Source: Microplitis mediator (lineage: Eukaryota; Arthropoda; Insecta; Hymenoptera; Braconidae). From it: DNA of 64,000 nucleotides. This document shows positions 48,566 through 60,977 of the stretch, piece after piece. The position numbers and the translations under genes are program-made. Where the stretch lies: assembly GCF_029852145.1 (NCBI RefSeq), contig NC_079977.1, positions 15,372,640-15,436,639 of the forward strand, written 5' to 3'. The stretch's first letter is position 1; the number at the start of each line of letters is the position of its first letter. The notes beneath the pieces were generated by a model. That model worked only from the letters and a program-made list of their open reading frames with translations. It made no database searches and was not told the DNA's origin.

Positions 48566-48775
48566 AGGATAAGCGAGTTCGATGGCATCTGCCTGGGCCA
48601 ACGCAATTTATACCCAAGACTTGCGTTAGCTTATTTATAAACTCGTTTTATAAAGTTTACCCCATCACAGCCTGGCTGTCATGCCACTAATCATTTGAAT
48701 TTTTTTAACTTTTTCTATCTCTGTTTTCTCACTAAATAAAGATTGAAATTTAAAAAAAAAAAAAAAAAAAAAAAA
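48566..48775 (+). repeat. Probable retroposed transcript with AATAAA and poly(A)
   Basis: A GC-richer stretch (48566-48700) is followed by AATAAA at 48735-48740 and, 11 bases later, a run of 24 A residues (48752-48775). Signal-to-tail spacing is that of a polyadenylated RNA copied into DNA. I do not recognise the body and see no clear target duplication. It may be a SINE, a LINE tail or a processed pseudogene end. Confidence 0.45.
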
Positions 48776-49476
48776 CTTACTGATGTCGATACGATTTCTA
48801 CAAATTAAAATTTTGAAAGTACATAAATATTTTTAAATTTAAAAATCGTTAATGGCAGTTTTTAAATGATCCTGATTAAGAAAAATGATTTAATCCATGC
48901 TAAGTGTATATCTATATATTAGTTGATTCAAATTGTTTTGTTCATGAATTTGAATTAATTTGAAATTTTACATGTCTGTGTTTTTGAAAAAGTAATATTC
49001 ACTAAAGATTAATGAAAACCAATTATAATGGACGAAATATTCTCATATGATGAAACGACTGGTGAGGACAAGGTTCTCAGAAATTTTTATGTGTAATGAT
49101 AATTTTTTCTGTAGATGTATTTGATGCTTGCCCCCCGAACAGCAGCACTCGCTTCGCTCGTGCCGCTAATGTTGGGCTGCTAAAACGTAGTTAAATAATC
49201 CATATAAGTTTGATTTGTTAACGCACTTTCGTCCAGGCATAAAAAAAAATAATATGCACTGCACAGGCAGAAAGTTGAAGAGCCCTGAACTGTACGTCTG
49301 ATTACCTCTACTTCACCTCGTGCATCGAGATGCGCAGTGCAGAAATCTCTAACTTTCGGCCCTTGTCGTAAGATGATTTTCTATAATCTGAGACTTTCCG
49401 TTGTCTTAACTTGAGACGGCTGTTCATTGGGTTATCTGTTGGAACGTTTAGTGACGAATAAATAGTATATCTAATA
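48776..49476. other. Non-coding
   Basis: No gene supported. 49130-49200 is GC-richer (CAGCAGCACTCGCTTCGCTC) but short. Confidence 0.4.
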
Positions 49477-50561
49477 GGGTGTGTCATTTTTAGGCTATAT
49501 TTTTTTTTCACTGCTATACCAGACAATCTGGTAGTATATAGAAAATAAAAAATTATGCCGCTGGGCTAAAGGGTTTAAGTCCAATAGCGGCTTAGCTCAT
49601 CAAAAAATTCGATTTCCCATTTAAATAACACGGGAAATTTTTTTTTTTAACTTTGAGTATTTTTAACTCGTGGACAAATCAATTGATCGAATTGACTAAT
49701 ACATATTTTTGTAGGAGATTGAATGCTCTACAAAAAGGTCTTATCATTTTTCGATCAATCCATCTGTTCTAAAGTTATTAGAGCTCGAAGTCAAGTTATG
49801 GTAAATTTCAAGATCTTTTTACTTTTCCGGCAAAACTATTTAATTTTAATTTCAAGCTCTTAAAAAAATAGTGTTCTGATCGATTTCAAGAGCTCGACAT
49901 TGAAATAAAAATAACTAGAAAACAATGCGGAATTTGAAAAAATTTTACCGACAATAATTTGTAGGAAATAAAATTGTCTACAAAAAAGGTCTTATGATAT
50001 TTTGTGATTAGTCTGATAGTTTTGCCGTAAAAGTAAAAAGATCTCGAAATTTACTATAACTTGACTTCGAGCTCTAATAACTTTAGAACAGATGGATTGA
50101 TCGAAAAATGATAAGAGACCTTTTTTGTAGAGCGTTCAATTTCCTACAAAATTATGTATTAGTCGATTCGATCTATTGATTTTTTCACGAGTTAAAAATA
50201 CTCAAAGTTAAAAAAAAATTTCCCGTGTTATCCCGGGTCAAAAATAAAACTTGGTTTAGACTTGGTCGTTTAAAATCGTGACTAAGTAAGACCAGTTAAG
50301 TCGAAACCAAGACGAGTGGCGTGAGTTCGCCTTGGTTTCGACTTAACTGGTCTTACTTAGTCACGATTTTAAACGACCAAGTCTAAACCAAGTTTTATTT
50401 TTGACCAGGGATTTAAATGGGAAATCGAATTTTTTGATGAGCTAAGCCGCTATTGGACTTAAACCCTTCAGCCCAGTGGCATAATTTTTCATTTTCTATA
50501 TGCTACCAGATTTTCTGGTATAGCAATAAAAAAAAAAGTATAGCCTTAAAATGACACACCC
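49477..50561. mobile_element. 1.1-kb foldback element, GGGTGTGTCA ends, AATA target duplication
   Basis: It starts GGGTGTGTCATTTTTAGGCT and its right end is the matching inverse. AATA directly flanks both ends (49473-49476 and 50562-50565). The left half (to about 49870) and right half (from about 50000) are inverted copies, with blocks such as CCGCTATTGGACTTAAACCC and GAACAGATGGATTGATCGA recurring in inverse. A separate 179-bp hairpin element interrupts the right half at 50232-50410. Related fragments lie at 35440-35695 and 52380-52760. There is no coding frame. Confidence 0.8.
50232..50410. mobile_element. Perfect hairpin MITE, 76-bp arms, nested in the foldback
   Basis: 50236-50311 and 50331-50406 are exact inverse copies, with a 19-bp loop. 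The element reads CCCGGGTCAAAAATAAAAC at the left and ends GTTTTATTTTTGACCAGGG. Comparing the two halves of the surrounding foldback shows the empty site (GTTATTTAAAT) and a 2-bp AT duplication. It is therefore a clean, later insertion. Confidence 0.85.
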
Positions 50562-50562
50562 A

Positions 50563-50601
<39 letters not shown>

Positions 50602-51462
50602 AAAAGTGTGAATTTGTCATATTTTTAACGAACAATGTGGACATTCTTCGCGATATTTATTTGTTTGTAGTGTCATTTTTAACCAATAAAAGATGCGCTT
50701 TCTTACCATGAGTTGCAAAAAATCCTTATTTTGATCATTGACATTGATTTCTATCTGATTACATTGATTTTTTTATTATAATCGTGAGTAAAAATTTTGA
50801 GAACGCTTGTTTATTAAGTATTTTTCGATGTCTTGATTTTTTCAAGTTCAATACAAAATGTACCGTTTTTAAGTTTGAAAACACCAGCGTAATCAAAGAT
50901 ATTGTCAAGTTGAAAATATTGAAAATTACGTTTTTAAATCAGTAGATTCATATGAATGTGATATCACTTGATTCATTTCACATATTTAATTTTGTTGAGC
51001 TATCTCCATCTTTTTCAGCTTCTTTCTTTGTTGTTATTTATCTCATCAATAAGAGGATGATTTTTTGACGTAACTGAATTCAAAAGTGCAAACTCTTTAA
51101 ATACTATTTATAAGCTTGGAGACAGTCAGAAGTCATAGGCACGACTTGTAGAGTCAACCGGAATTATGGTATTCTAATGAACGATCTTAAATTTATCGCG
51201 ATTTTACCAGTAACAATTACATAATTGATTAATTATGTGAATGAGATATCTTTCCTTCTAAAGAAAGAGCATCTAATGACGGAAATGTCTTACATGAATC
51301 TTATTGTAAAGATCGTCAGATAAATTATGGTGTGTTAAAGAACTTCCGGGAAGATGAGCAGAGTTGAAACGGTATGAGAAATTTTACTCCTTTTATTCAT
51401 TTCGTTAGTTAGCTGGTAACTGGACTTTCTCTCAGAGGACGTTCGATTATTTCTCGATTACA

Positions 51463-51550
<88 letters not shown>

Positions 51551-51787
51551 GGTGCTTCATTTCCGGCGAAAGTTTGTTTTTCGTTTTTTATCAACCAAAA
51601 TATTATTCTTTATGCTGAAACGAAAATTTCTGCCAAGTTTGAGTTCTTAATTTCAATCCTAAGTACTTTCCAAGTGATTTAAAAGATATACCATTTGAAA
51701 TACACGTAAATTAAATTACTTTTTTTTTAACTTTCTAATCCTCAGCTGCATTTTTTTATGATATCAAAGTGTCGTTTATTGCGAATT
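50562..51787. other. Non-coding with (AT)n tracts
   Basis: 50563-50600 and 51468-51548 are (AT)n microsatellites with few interruptions. GGGTGCTTCATTTCCGGCG at 51549 looks like the end of another GGGTG-type element. No gene seen. Confidence 0.5.
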
Positions 51788-52339
51788 GTAGGGAACGTAG
51801 TATTCTTCAAAAGTGCCCATAGTAACTTAGCTGTTATTCATGGTGTTTTACTTGTATCCGTTGCGAAAGTCATTGTTCCTATGAAATTGACCTTTATCAG
51901 CTTGCAGAACGTAAACTAATGCAGGTACTCTAAAAATGTTAATGGGAATCTTATAGGAAATTTTATTCCCTTCAAAAAAAGTCCTATGAGTTAAATCTCT
52001 TGAGTCCATAGTTTCTGAGTTATAATAATTTTAATAATTTCGAAAAGACAATGTAAAGAAAAATTACAATTGATATTTTATTTTTCAAATTATTAAAATT
52101 ATTACAACTCAGAATGTATGGGCTGTAGCAACTTGATGCATAAGACTTTTTTTGAATAGAATAAAATTTCCTATAAGATTCCCGTTAATGTTTTTAGTGT
52201 ACTTCTATTGGCTTACGTTCTGCGAGCCAATAAAGGTCAATTTTATAGGAACAATGAGTTTCGCAACGGACACAAGTGATACACCTTGAATAGCAACTAA
52301 GTAACTATGGGAACTTTTGAAGAACACTAAGTTCCCTAC
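51788..52339. repeat. Foldback with about 260-bp diverged arms
   Basis: GTAGGGAACGTAGT at 51788 is answered by the inverse near 52339. Inside, TATGGGAACTTTTGAAGAA, GTTCCTATGAAATTGACCTTT and AATTATTAAAATTATTA recur in inverted order around a centre at about 52070. The arms have diverged more than those at 46895 or 50232. It may be the interior of an element starting at 51549. Confidence 0.65.
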
Positions 52340-52379
52340 CGTTATACCGTCTTAATATCAGGATCTTAAAATCGATCTA

Positions 52380-52760
52380 AACACTATTTTGTCAAGATCT
52401 TGGCATTAAAATGGTAATAACTAGAAAACAATGCGAAATTTTGAAAAACTTCATTGGATAATTTGTAGAAAATAAAATTGTCTACAAAAAAAGCCATATG
52501 AAATTTTGTGATAAGGCTGATAGTTTCGCTGGGAAAGTAAAAAGATCTCTAAATTCACTATAAATTTGACTTCAAACTTAAATAACTTATTAACAGATGG
52601 ATTTTTGAAAAATGCTAAGAGACATTTTTTGTAGAGCGTTTGATTTCCTACAAAAATTTTATCGCACATAAAAATCCGTTGATTAATTTGTGAGCTAGAA
52701 AATTCTAAAAAAAAAAAAACATTTTTTTTTCCATGTTATTTTTCCGTGTTATATGAAAGT
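52380..52760. repeat. Fragment of the 49477-50561 foldback family
   Basis: AATAACTAGAAAACAATGCG, ATAAAATTGTCTACAAAAAA and the TGTAGAGCGTT-GATTTCCTAC region match 49910-50150 in the same order. Confidence 0.7.
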
Positions 52761-54417
52761 TATTCGAGGTTGAAGTTAAGTCCAAGCAACTTCAATAACC
52801 TTGAATAACTTTCGAAGGAGTGAATTTAGCCAAAATTGTTAGGATACTTTTTTTGCATAGCATTTAATTGGCTTCGAGAATTTCATCGGCTTTTTTCGGA
52901 GACTAATTTTCACATTGATTCCAAAATTTCAAAGTTGAACAATCAAATTGTAAAATCATACCAATGGTCAAGGCAAGATTATAAGGAAACGGTTCATCTG
53001 ACGAAAAATTTCAGTCAGATCTTTTTCGGAGCCTATTAGTAATCACTGGAAAATTGTGCTAGGGGAAGTCTTATTAATCTCACTCCGAACAGAGTCTCTC
53101 TTTTTCCTGGCGTGGACCAGGTGATGTTTCAAAGAGATTCAGAATAATGGTTGTGGTTAACTCCTATACGCTGGCTGGGTGTGTTCATTGAAGTACTTCT
53201 GGAAAATTTTTAACCCTGATAACTCGATTATATTCATAGACCAGAGATGTCATCTGGGCCGACAAAAAAAACTCTTCCTTGCATCGTACGTGTATCACTT
53301 AATGTAATCCATAAAGTGTGAAAAAAACTTGAAATTATTAATCATTAAAACTCGATACATAAACTCAAAGGAGTTTAGAGATCGTGTGAATGCATGGATC
53401 GATTGCATTTTTCCTCGATGAATTATTGTTGATGACAGATAAGTGTCAATGACAATCAATAAAGTAACACAAGGAAAAAACTGTTAATTGAATTTTCCAA
53501 AGTGTATAAAAATAATATAAGGATCCTTGGTATTATACTTCTTGATATCTGGGTGCAGCTGTGATGTGATCTGGAATGCAATTAACCGTCCAAGGACTTT
53601 GCCATCATTAATAATATATAATAAAAAAAATTGCACATATTCATTACTAGAAAGATCCCATTAATTTAATGGATTATATGGACTAATGATAATCATGATA
53701 AGCATGATCAGGTACTCTCACTCATTATTGTTACTTATTGCTATCTAATTTACCGAGATAAAATCAAGTGTGAAGTTAAATCAACTCTTCAAGTTCAAGA
53801 ATATCTTATTTCGTCGAATAGTGTCGGAAAGTACTATCGGCTCAAAATGATATATGTTACTAATTCATTATTATTATTTTTATTTACGCATAAAATTTGT
53901 TATAAGTTGTCTAAAGATGTGATTAAATCGTCGAATTTTGTTTTAAATAGTCGTTTTATGACCCACTGATCCCAATCCTACCATTTTCACTATTTTTATC
54001 TGTCTGCCCTCACATCTTAAGAACGGCTTGGACGATCATGATAAAACAGTTAAGAGTAAAAATATGCGATCGGGCGAACTATAGATTATATGTATCATGT
54101 CTATAACTAGTATCTTAACCATGAAAAAAATAAAATTTCAAAATTTGTTGGTACAGCTATATTGAAATGTAGGATCTGTTCGTACGTTGGGTTAATTCGT
54201 CAAAGTAAAGTTAATTAAAAAACAAAAAAATAGTTACGCGAAAAAATTTTTTTTTTAATTATTTGCTTCATTGAAAGCGTTATATATAAGCAGTTTATAA
54301 ATTTGAATTCACAAAATAATTCAAAAAAACAATTAAAATTTTCATTTATGGAAAAAATTAATTACTATTCCATTAATCACTACATGATTTACCGAAAACA
54401 ATAAGAATGAATAAAGT
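52761..54417. other. Non-coding
   Basis: 53085-53130 shares CAGAGTCTCTCT-TTTCCTG with 4945-4985; otherwise no repeat or gene is recognised. Confidence 0.4.
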
Positions 54418-54708
54418 TCAATTAAACTCACTGCTCATGAAAAGTGATCCGGGGACATCTAGATATAGAGGCTTATTTAAATTTTCTTGATATTTGAAAC
54501 GTGCTGTTGCTATTTCGAAATGCAATGTCACAGAGGAATATATTAATATGTTTTTTAATGACGGAATATTTGTCGACTTTATCCATTGAATGAAAGAAAT
54601 TTTCGTTGAGATTTTAATGGCAATTTTATTACTTTCATTAAATGTTATTAATATTCTATCAAGATAACTAAAAAATACAGCTGTCAAATAATTATTAACT
54701 GCGAACAT
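54418..54708 (-). CDS. Uncertain 96-codon open frame
   Basis: The minus-strand ATG-to-stop frame has mixed composition (ILITFNESNKIAIKISTKIS, FKYQENLNKPLYLDVPGSLF). I do not recognise it, and it has no repeats, signal peptide or motif that I can name. It is longer than most chance frames in this AT-rich part, but no splice site or promoter supports it. It may be chance. Confidence 0.2.
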   Translation of the reverse strand: MFAVNNYLTAVFFSYLDRILITFNESNKIAIKISTKISFIQWIKSTNIPSLKNILIYSSVTLHFEIATARFKYQENLNKPLYLDVPGSLFMSSEFN

Positions 54709-56164
54709 TTTTAAACAAATGGCATTAAGTAATTAGTAAACAAAAAAAAGACAAAAAATCAATTCTGGAACTTAGAATATTTTCTATCATTTTTTTCTAG
54801 ACATAACTAAAATTATTATAAGTCTAAGATTTAATCTAGTTTTGTCTTTGTAAAATTTCAGAACTAAAATTTATCTAAGTTCGAGAATTAATCTAGTTTT
54901 GTCCTTCTGTATTGCAATTATTTTTTAAAAGAGTAGATCAAAAACAGCTTTAAATTTTTGTAAAAGATCAAATACAAATCAACTAGTTCAAATACAGACC
55001 AATTAGTTCAAATGCAGTTCAGTTAGGCCAAAATCAGATCAAATTTTTCGACCTAGGTATTTAATCTTAATATGAGTTTTTCATTTTTTCAATCTAAAAT
55101 TTATCATTTTGAAATAAGTCTACATTCATTTTGTACTAAATGTTATCAAATCTTTAAATTAATTAACTTTTACTTGGAGTAAGTTAATCGTTACTTCGTT
55201 CAAAAACTTGATGTATCGAAATGAATCGATATAGACCACATTCGAGAGAATGATGTTTTCAGAATGAGTTGGTATCTTCTGAAACCAAGAGCTTGATTTT
55301 CTAAAGCAAACCAAGTTGTTTTCTTATTCGAAGCAACTAAAAACATTTAAAGCAAAAATTTATATTTTTAAATCGAGATTGAATTTCTTCGTTGGAGAGC
55401 TTTATATATTTTAATTAAAAAAAAAATTTTTCTTTACCAAGAGAAAATTTTTTCAAACAAGAAAATAGGATATTTTAATTTAAGAATTTATTTTTAGAAA
55501 CGACTTTCTTCTTGAGAACTCAAGAATTCCTTTTTTTTTTTTTGTGTGGAAACATTTAATCTGAGAATAAATTGGTAGCGGCACAATCGAACTGTCATAC
55601 GATTGCAATATATAATTGCATTCAATTAACAATTTAATTTGGAAAATTCTTTTTGTCGTTTTTAGTTGATCATAAAATTGAAAATAGTGGATTTTTTTAG
55701 ATAAAAGTTATTTACCTATGACTACTCATAGAAAGAATATCTTAGTATCGATCAGACTCACACATTTCTTTCTATATTTTTTAATAGCTAGTAAATACAA
55801 TATTTCATTAATAAATCCCTAAACTTTTAAATTATGATGTAGATCTTTTAATTTTTTTTTCAAATGTAAAGATAATGAAGATAATAGAATAATATTATTG
55901 AAATCATTCTTTTAATTACAGGATTGTTGGCACATCCTGAACATTAATGCACTTTCACGTTGAGAATTATAATTATCAACACGAATGGTATATTAGCTTT
56001 CCGCCTGTATTATAGAAAGTATACATCGCTGGATCGATTGAAATAAAATTAAGTATCCATTATTTTCTACAATCAACAAGGTATGTCAGCATTTAATCAA
56101 ATAATAATTAGATCTTATAATGGTTGAGCTTAATGGTCTAACTTTATTTAAAATAGATGAAACG
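54709..56164. other. Non-coding with a short 20-bp tandem repeat
   Basis: 54970-55040 holds about 3.5 units starting AAATACA, each 20 bp, ending in TAGTTC-like sequence. 54815-54900 contains two copies of an AATCTAGTTTTGTC-type segment. No gene seen. Confidence 0.6.
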
Positions 56165-57785
56165 GAGAACACTTTTGATAAAATGTGTTAAAAAATAAAT
56201 GTTGAGTCTTAGAAGGCGAAAATTGGTCCATAAAATTATTTTTTCTCCAACGATACCTCTCGAACGAATAGACCGATTGAGACGGTTGAGGAGGAAATCT
56301 ACGCGATTTATTGAGTTCTATAGCTGATTATATTTTGGAATTGATTTATCTAGTCGTTTTTGACAAATTTAATAAGAAACTAAAAAGAATTTTTTTTTTT
56401 AATTCTTTCGACAATGGTTTCTCTCGAACGAATGAACCGATCTTGATGGTTGCGGTGGCATTCGACGCGGCTTATAAAGTTTTAGAACTGAATAGATTTT
56501 GGAATCAATCCATCGAGCACATTATAAGTTATCCAAAAAAAAACGTTTTCGAAAAAATTTTACTTTCGGAATATTTCCGAACGCACCTTACCGATCATGC
56601 CCAAATTTTCACAGCTTGTAGGAGTTAACAAGCTGCGTTGAATGCAACCTTGAAGATCAAAATCGGTTCATCCGTTCAAAAGTTACAGAATATTTTCATA
56701 CATTCGTACGTACATACCCACATACATACACTTAGACATGGCTGCACGACATTTGGCCCGCGGAAAGAATACCCGTGGATGGAATACCCCTTGGACAATT
56801 GATCCCCCGATGGTCGATCCTGAGGACTTCTATCGAAACGGCTTTGAAATGCGCTTGTATGGTGATGTGGCACATGAACAATGAAAAATTCAGACGTGTA
56901 CACACAGATAGCGTTTATTCACCTACATGTAGCCGGTTACTATCTTATAATATATTAAATAAAAATTTAAATATTTAATAATTAATTTTATTTAAAACCG
57001 TACGATGGACGGTGGCATTATAGGCCCAACTCATTTATAATTTTTATCGCCTCCGGGCGGAAAGCGTCAACTTTCGTCCCGCTGTGCAAAACGAAGTTGC
57101 CGCTTTCCACCTCCGTCGAGGAGAAAATAGTATAAACTCCTCGGGAAGTAAATAAGAAAGCCTCGGCCAACAATTACATGTGATCTGAGACATTTCTTAC
57201 TTTACTTCCCTAGGTATCTAATATACTATTTTGGTAACTTCAGTGTTAGGTATGAGGCAAGATGTATTGGAGGTGCCTCACTGACGATTTCACCAACACA
57301 TCTGGGATGAAACCCTATATTGTTCGGTGTCTATTCAACTTTAAGTTTGATAAAGATTATAAGTTTGGTGGTTTAACACGGCAAATTACACATTTTAATA
57401 CGCGATATCTGCTAATTATTGACTAGTTATTAAGTGTACACGAGTCAGTTAACAACAACAAAATGGCGTTTCATGGGTCATCATTCTTACATACGCTACA
57501 ACATCAATTCTTGTTTGAGTCTTAACTTTGAACAGGATTACTGGGAAATAACTGTGATCGGCTCTTTGGGTGATTTTGTCGTGGGGCCTTTTGTCCGTGG
57601 GGGCGTTTTGTCTTGCGGGTGAAATGTCGTGCAGCTCTCAGACATCATCTTGAAATTAACCAGAATAACTCCCTAGAACGTCGAAACGTCAAGATCTGTT
57701 AGAAATTTGGTTTCTGAAAATCGGACCGAAACCAATAACTTCCCTTTTTTTGAAAATTTTCAATTTTCTTAGCCGGAAGTTAAAA
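56165..57785. repeat. Composite dispersed repeat, gene-free
   Basis: It contains CTCGAACGAAT-GACCGAT repeated near 56260 and 56420, the CCGTACGATGGACGGTGG motif shared with 4286-4303, and at its right end the inverse of the repeat at 42655. Short open frames inside (such as 56311-56628) lie across repeat sequence and are not credible genes. Boundaries are uncertain. Confidence 0.45.
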
Positions 57786-58290
57786 ATGATAAAGATTAAC
57801 GTTTGAGACTTTGACACAATTAAAGCTGAAATAAAATTTATTACAATTGGATACATCTGAACTACACTGATTTATGATGTAGGTGAAATATGTGCTACTG
57901 TATAATTTAGAATGTAACGATAATAAAACGTAAGTCAAAGCCTAAATAAAGAGTTAACAATGTCGTCATTAGTTGTAAAACGTTGATAAATAATAATTAA
58001 TTTATGTTGACAAGCATTTTAGAATTATTTTTTTATTTTTCTCGATAAATTGTTTAAATAGAAAGTGCAATTGTTCTTTATTTTTTAGAAATGGAAACTT
58101 AAGTTTTTTAATATCGTGTGAATCGAATTTTCAGTACGCAGATTTTTTACTTCTTAATCAACTAACAAGAAAATATTTCATTGAAACAAGTAAATTTAGT
58201 GGTAAAAAAATTTAAATTTTAATTTGACTAATCCTTAACATATAAAATGTAGATTTCGGCTCCAAGGTCTCAAACTTATCATTTTTATTC
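57786..58290. other. Non-coding
   Basis: Nothing recognised. Confidence 0.4.
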
Positions 58291-58330
58291 GGCTAGATGA
58301 AAACAATCTCTGCAATTGTCTTCATCAGCC
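58291..58330 (+). other. Strong 40-nt stem-loop
   Basis: GATGAAAACAAT and ATTGTCTTCATC pair around a CTCTGCA loop, and GGC/GCC extend the stem outside one unpaired base on each side. It is too short for a usual pre-miRNA and its role is unknown. Confidence 0.4.
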
Positions 58331-58731
58331 TACAAAATAGAAAACTGCTTAACTGTAAAAGCTGACCTAAATTAGTGGACGATATGTATTTAATGACTTA
58401 CATTAGATCTTGAACTGCTTAATGATAAAAGTTGCTTTGGTTTTAGTTTGCCTATGCAATCTATTAAATAATAAGAAGAAATGTCATCGTAACATATCTT
58501 GAGCAAGAATATATATTTTATCATTCTCTTTATAGAAATACGAGTTATAAAAAGTCGTTAGAGACGTAATTTATTTATTCCACGTTCAAGCATTCTGTAA
58601 TTGTCAACGACGTCTCAACTTTTCACGATAACACGTGCGAATTAGTTCGTAAAAAAATTTAGCAAATTATAGCAAGCACGTTAGATATGTCTTAGCAATG
58701 CAAGACTTTTCGAGTGTTCAAAGCTCTTTTC

Positions 58732-58945
58732 AGTTCCTCATAACTCGGACCTTTTTTGATTATCTCCTGTCTACTTGTTGACGACGATGAAGTAACATTC
58801 ACCCGTGCCCCATGTCACTTTATGTCACGATCACATTGCTGCTTGTTACACTACGGCTTTAATATCATGTATACTGATCTCGGCAAGCGAGACATGTCGA
58901 CCTACGTGCCGATGATCTTACACATGGGAATAGTTCTTTCAGAGG
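58732..58945 (+). other. Candidate exon (non-coding or 5'), weak
   Basis: A block richer in GC than its neighbours ends at TTTCAGAG followed by GTAAGCAAT, a very good splice donor. It begins after AGCTCTTTTCAG, a fair acceptor. In the frame that stays open to the donor, TAA occurs at 58741-58743 and the first ATG is at 58811. It could therefore be a 5' or first coding exon, or an exon of a non-coding RNA. No protein family recognised. Confidence 0.25.
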
Positions 58946-59004
58946 TAAGCAATACAAAATTGGCTAGACTGGACATTCTCCTACTAGTCCGTCGTCATCG
59001 TTGA

Positions 59005-59815
59005 TGATTTGCAACAGTTACCTATTTCCAGTGAACAGCTATTCATGATTACTAATTGAAAATCGTTAAAAGGGGAATGAGGAAGCTCGATGATCACTTT
59101 TCGATATAAATGCGAGTAATTCCAAAACTAAAAATAAATTAAAAGTAAATCAGCAGTCATACGCAAGTCGATCCACAAGTTAATATCTTAATGCCGCGCA
59201 TAAATTTCAAAATTACATAATGGTTAAAGACTATGTATACAAGTTATTTATAAAATTCTAAAGTTGTTTAAAATCATGCTGCACTTCTTATCGTCTAATT
59301 AATAATGACATTAAGATTAAATTAAGTTATTTAAAATACAAATGAGTATTGAATAATTTAGTGATAAATTCTCATTGATTTTTAAATTTCTAAACCTGAC
59401 TTCAGACAAGTTTTAATGGGTACTAAAGTTTTGTATTAATAGTAAATTAAATTGGTAGGTTATGGGATTCTGTACATCACCTATAGTGAGAACATGCGCA
59501 TCAAGTCATAGAATATGTATTCCATTGTTCTGTGTGCATTTAATCACTTTTAAACGTGTCATTGAGAAGTATATTGAATTTATTAGTTATTTAGAAAATT
59601 TATTAGTGTGATCAGTAAGTATTAAAGTAAAGTATACTTGAAAAATAAAATCACATAATAAAGAATTTAAATCCATAGTAAAGAACTTAAATCCAATAAT
59701 TGTTATCAGATTAAGGGTTCATCATTTTTTAAAATTAATAAATATTATAAAAGTAAATTCCCGTTACAACTACTATTCAATTCCACGGTACAATACAGAA
59801 AATCAAAATAGTGTA
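59005..59815. other. Non-coding
   Basis: AT-rich; no feature recognised. Confidence 0.4.
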
Positions 59816-60977
59816 TACCCGAAAAAAAATGCACAGATATGATCATGTCTGTTTATGTATAATCCGATAATTATATTCAGTAGTGATATAAATTGAATAT
59901 TTTGGTAAATATTACTTACTATTCGTAAATATTAGTGAAAAAAATTGTGCTTATGTACTTTTTCGAGTGCTCCAATATAATTGAGGTTGACTATTAGTAT
60001 ATATTATTTATTGATATAAACTATTATATTATTATTCAATATAATTTATACTAAATATTATTTAATTTTCAATTGTTGACAAAAATACCAATAGAATATT
60101 AAATTAAAATAATAAATATTTAAAATTGATAATCTAATAATATTATGCATAAATTATATAATATATATTTATTATCCACTAAATTTTATATTTTTTATAA
60201 ATTATCAAATATTTAATTTACAAAATAAGAAACATTTTTAGAATAAATAAATAAATTAAATGATAAATATTAAATAACAATGAACATTAAATTTTCACTT
60301 AAATTTTTATTTTAACATTTGAATTTCTCCGCAATCAATTTTATTCATCAACTTATGATTTTTTTATTGTAGATTTCATGACTGATACTGGTACTATTCA
60401 ATTTCTATTCCAATTCATAAGATGGGTAAAACAGATGCGGAAATGTGTAAGGAATATCACAATCGGAAGATGCTATAGCAGTGGATATAATTTAAAAATA
60501 ACATTTCAACAATAAAATAAAATTTATGTTACACTTAATGGAAGAAAATAAATATTTATTTATTTAATTTTTCAAATTTAAACTGATTTTTATCACCTGT
60601 GTTGACTATCATTTTCCAGTCTTTTTATTATTTTATTGTAATTAATTATTTGCATGCAATTGAAAACTATTTTTTAATGATGCCAACAAAGTATAACTTC
60701 TCACGCGCGTACATAAGTCCACGCACCCATGTTATGTAACATAAATTTTAATAATAATGTATAGAAATATTCTTGCAAATATGTGCATACATTATATTGC
60801 CGGGTGCTTGAATTTGATGTTTTCAAAAAGCACGGTATGAATCCTCAGATCTGATAAGATTCGAAGAAGATCCTGCCGATCATACATGATTATATACGAT
60901 CCCGACTAGAATTTATTCCTGATTTGCCTGAAGTACCATAAGGACCTTATCAAGTTAATATAAGGTTTGCCTTATTA

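Noticed and set aside
56311..56628. 105-codon frame as a gene
   Set aside because: It spans dispersed repeat sequence (repeated CTCGAACGAAT-GACCGAT pieces) and an A/T homopolymer, with no supporting signal.
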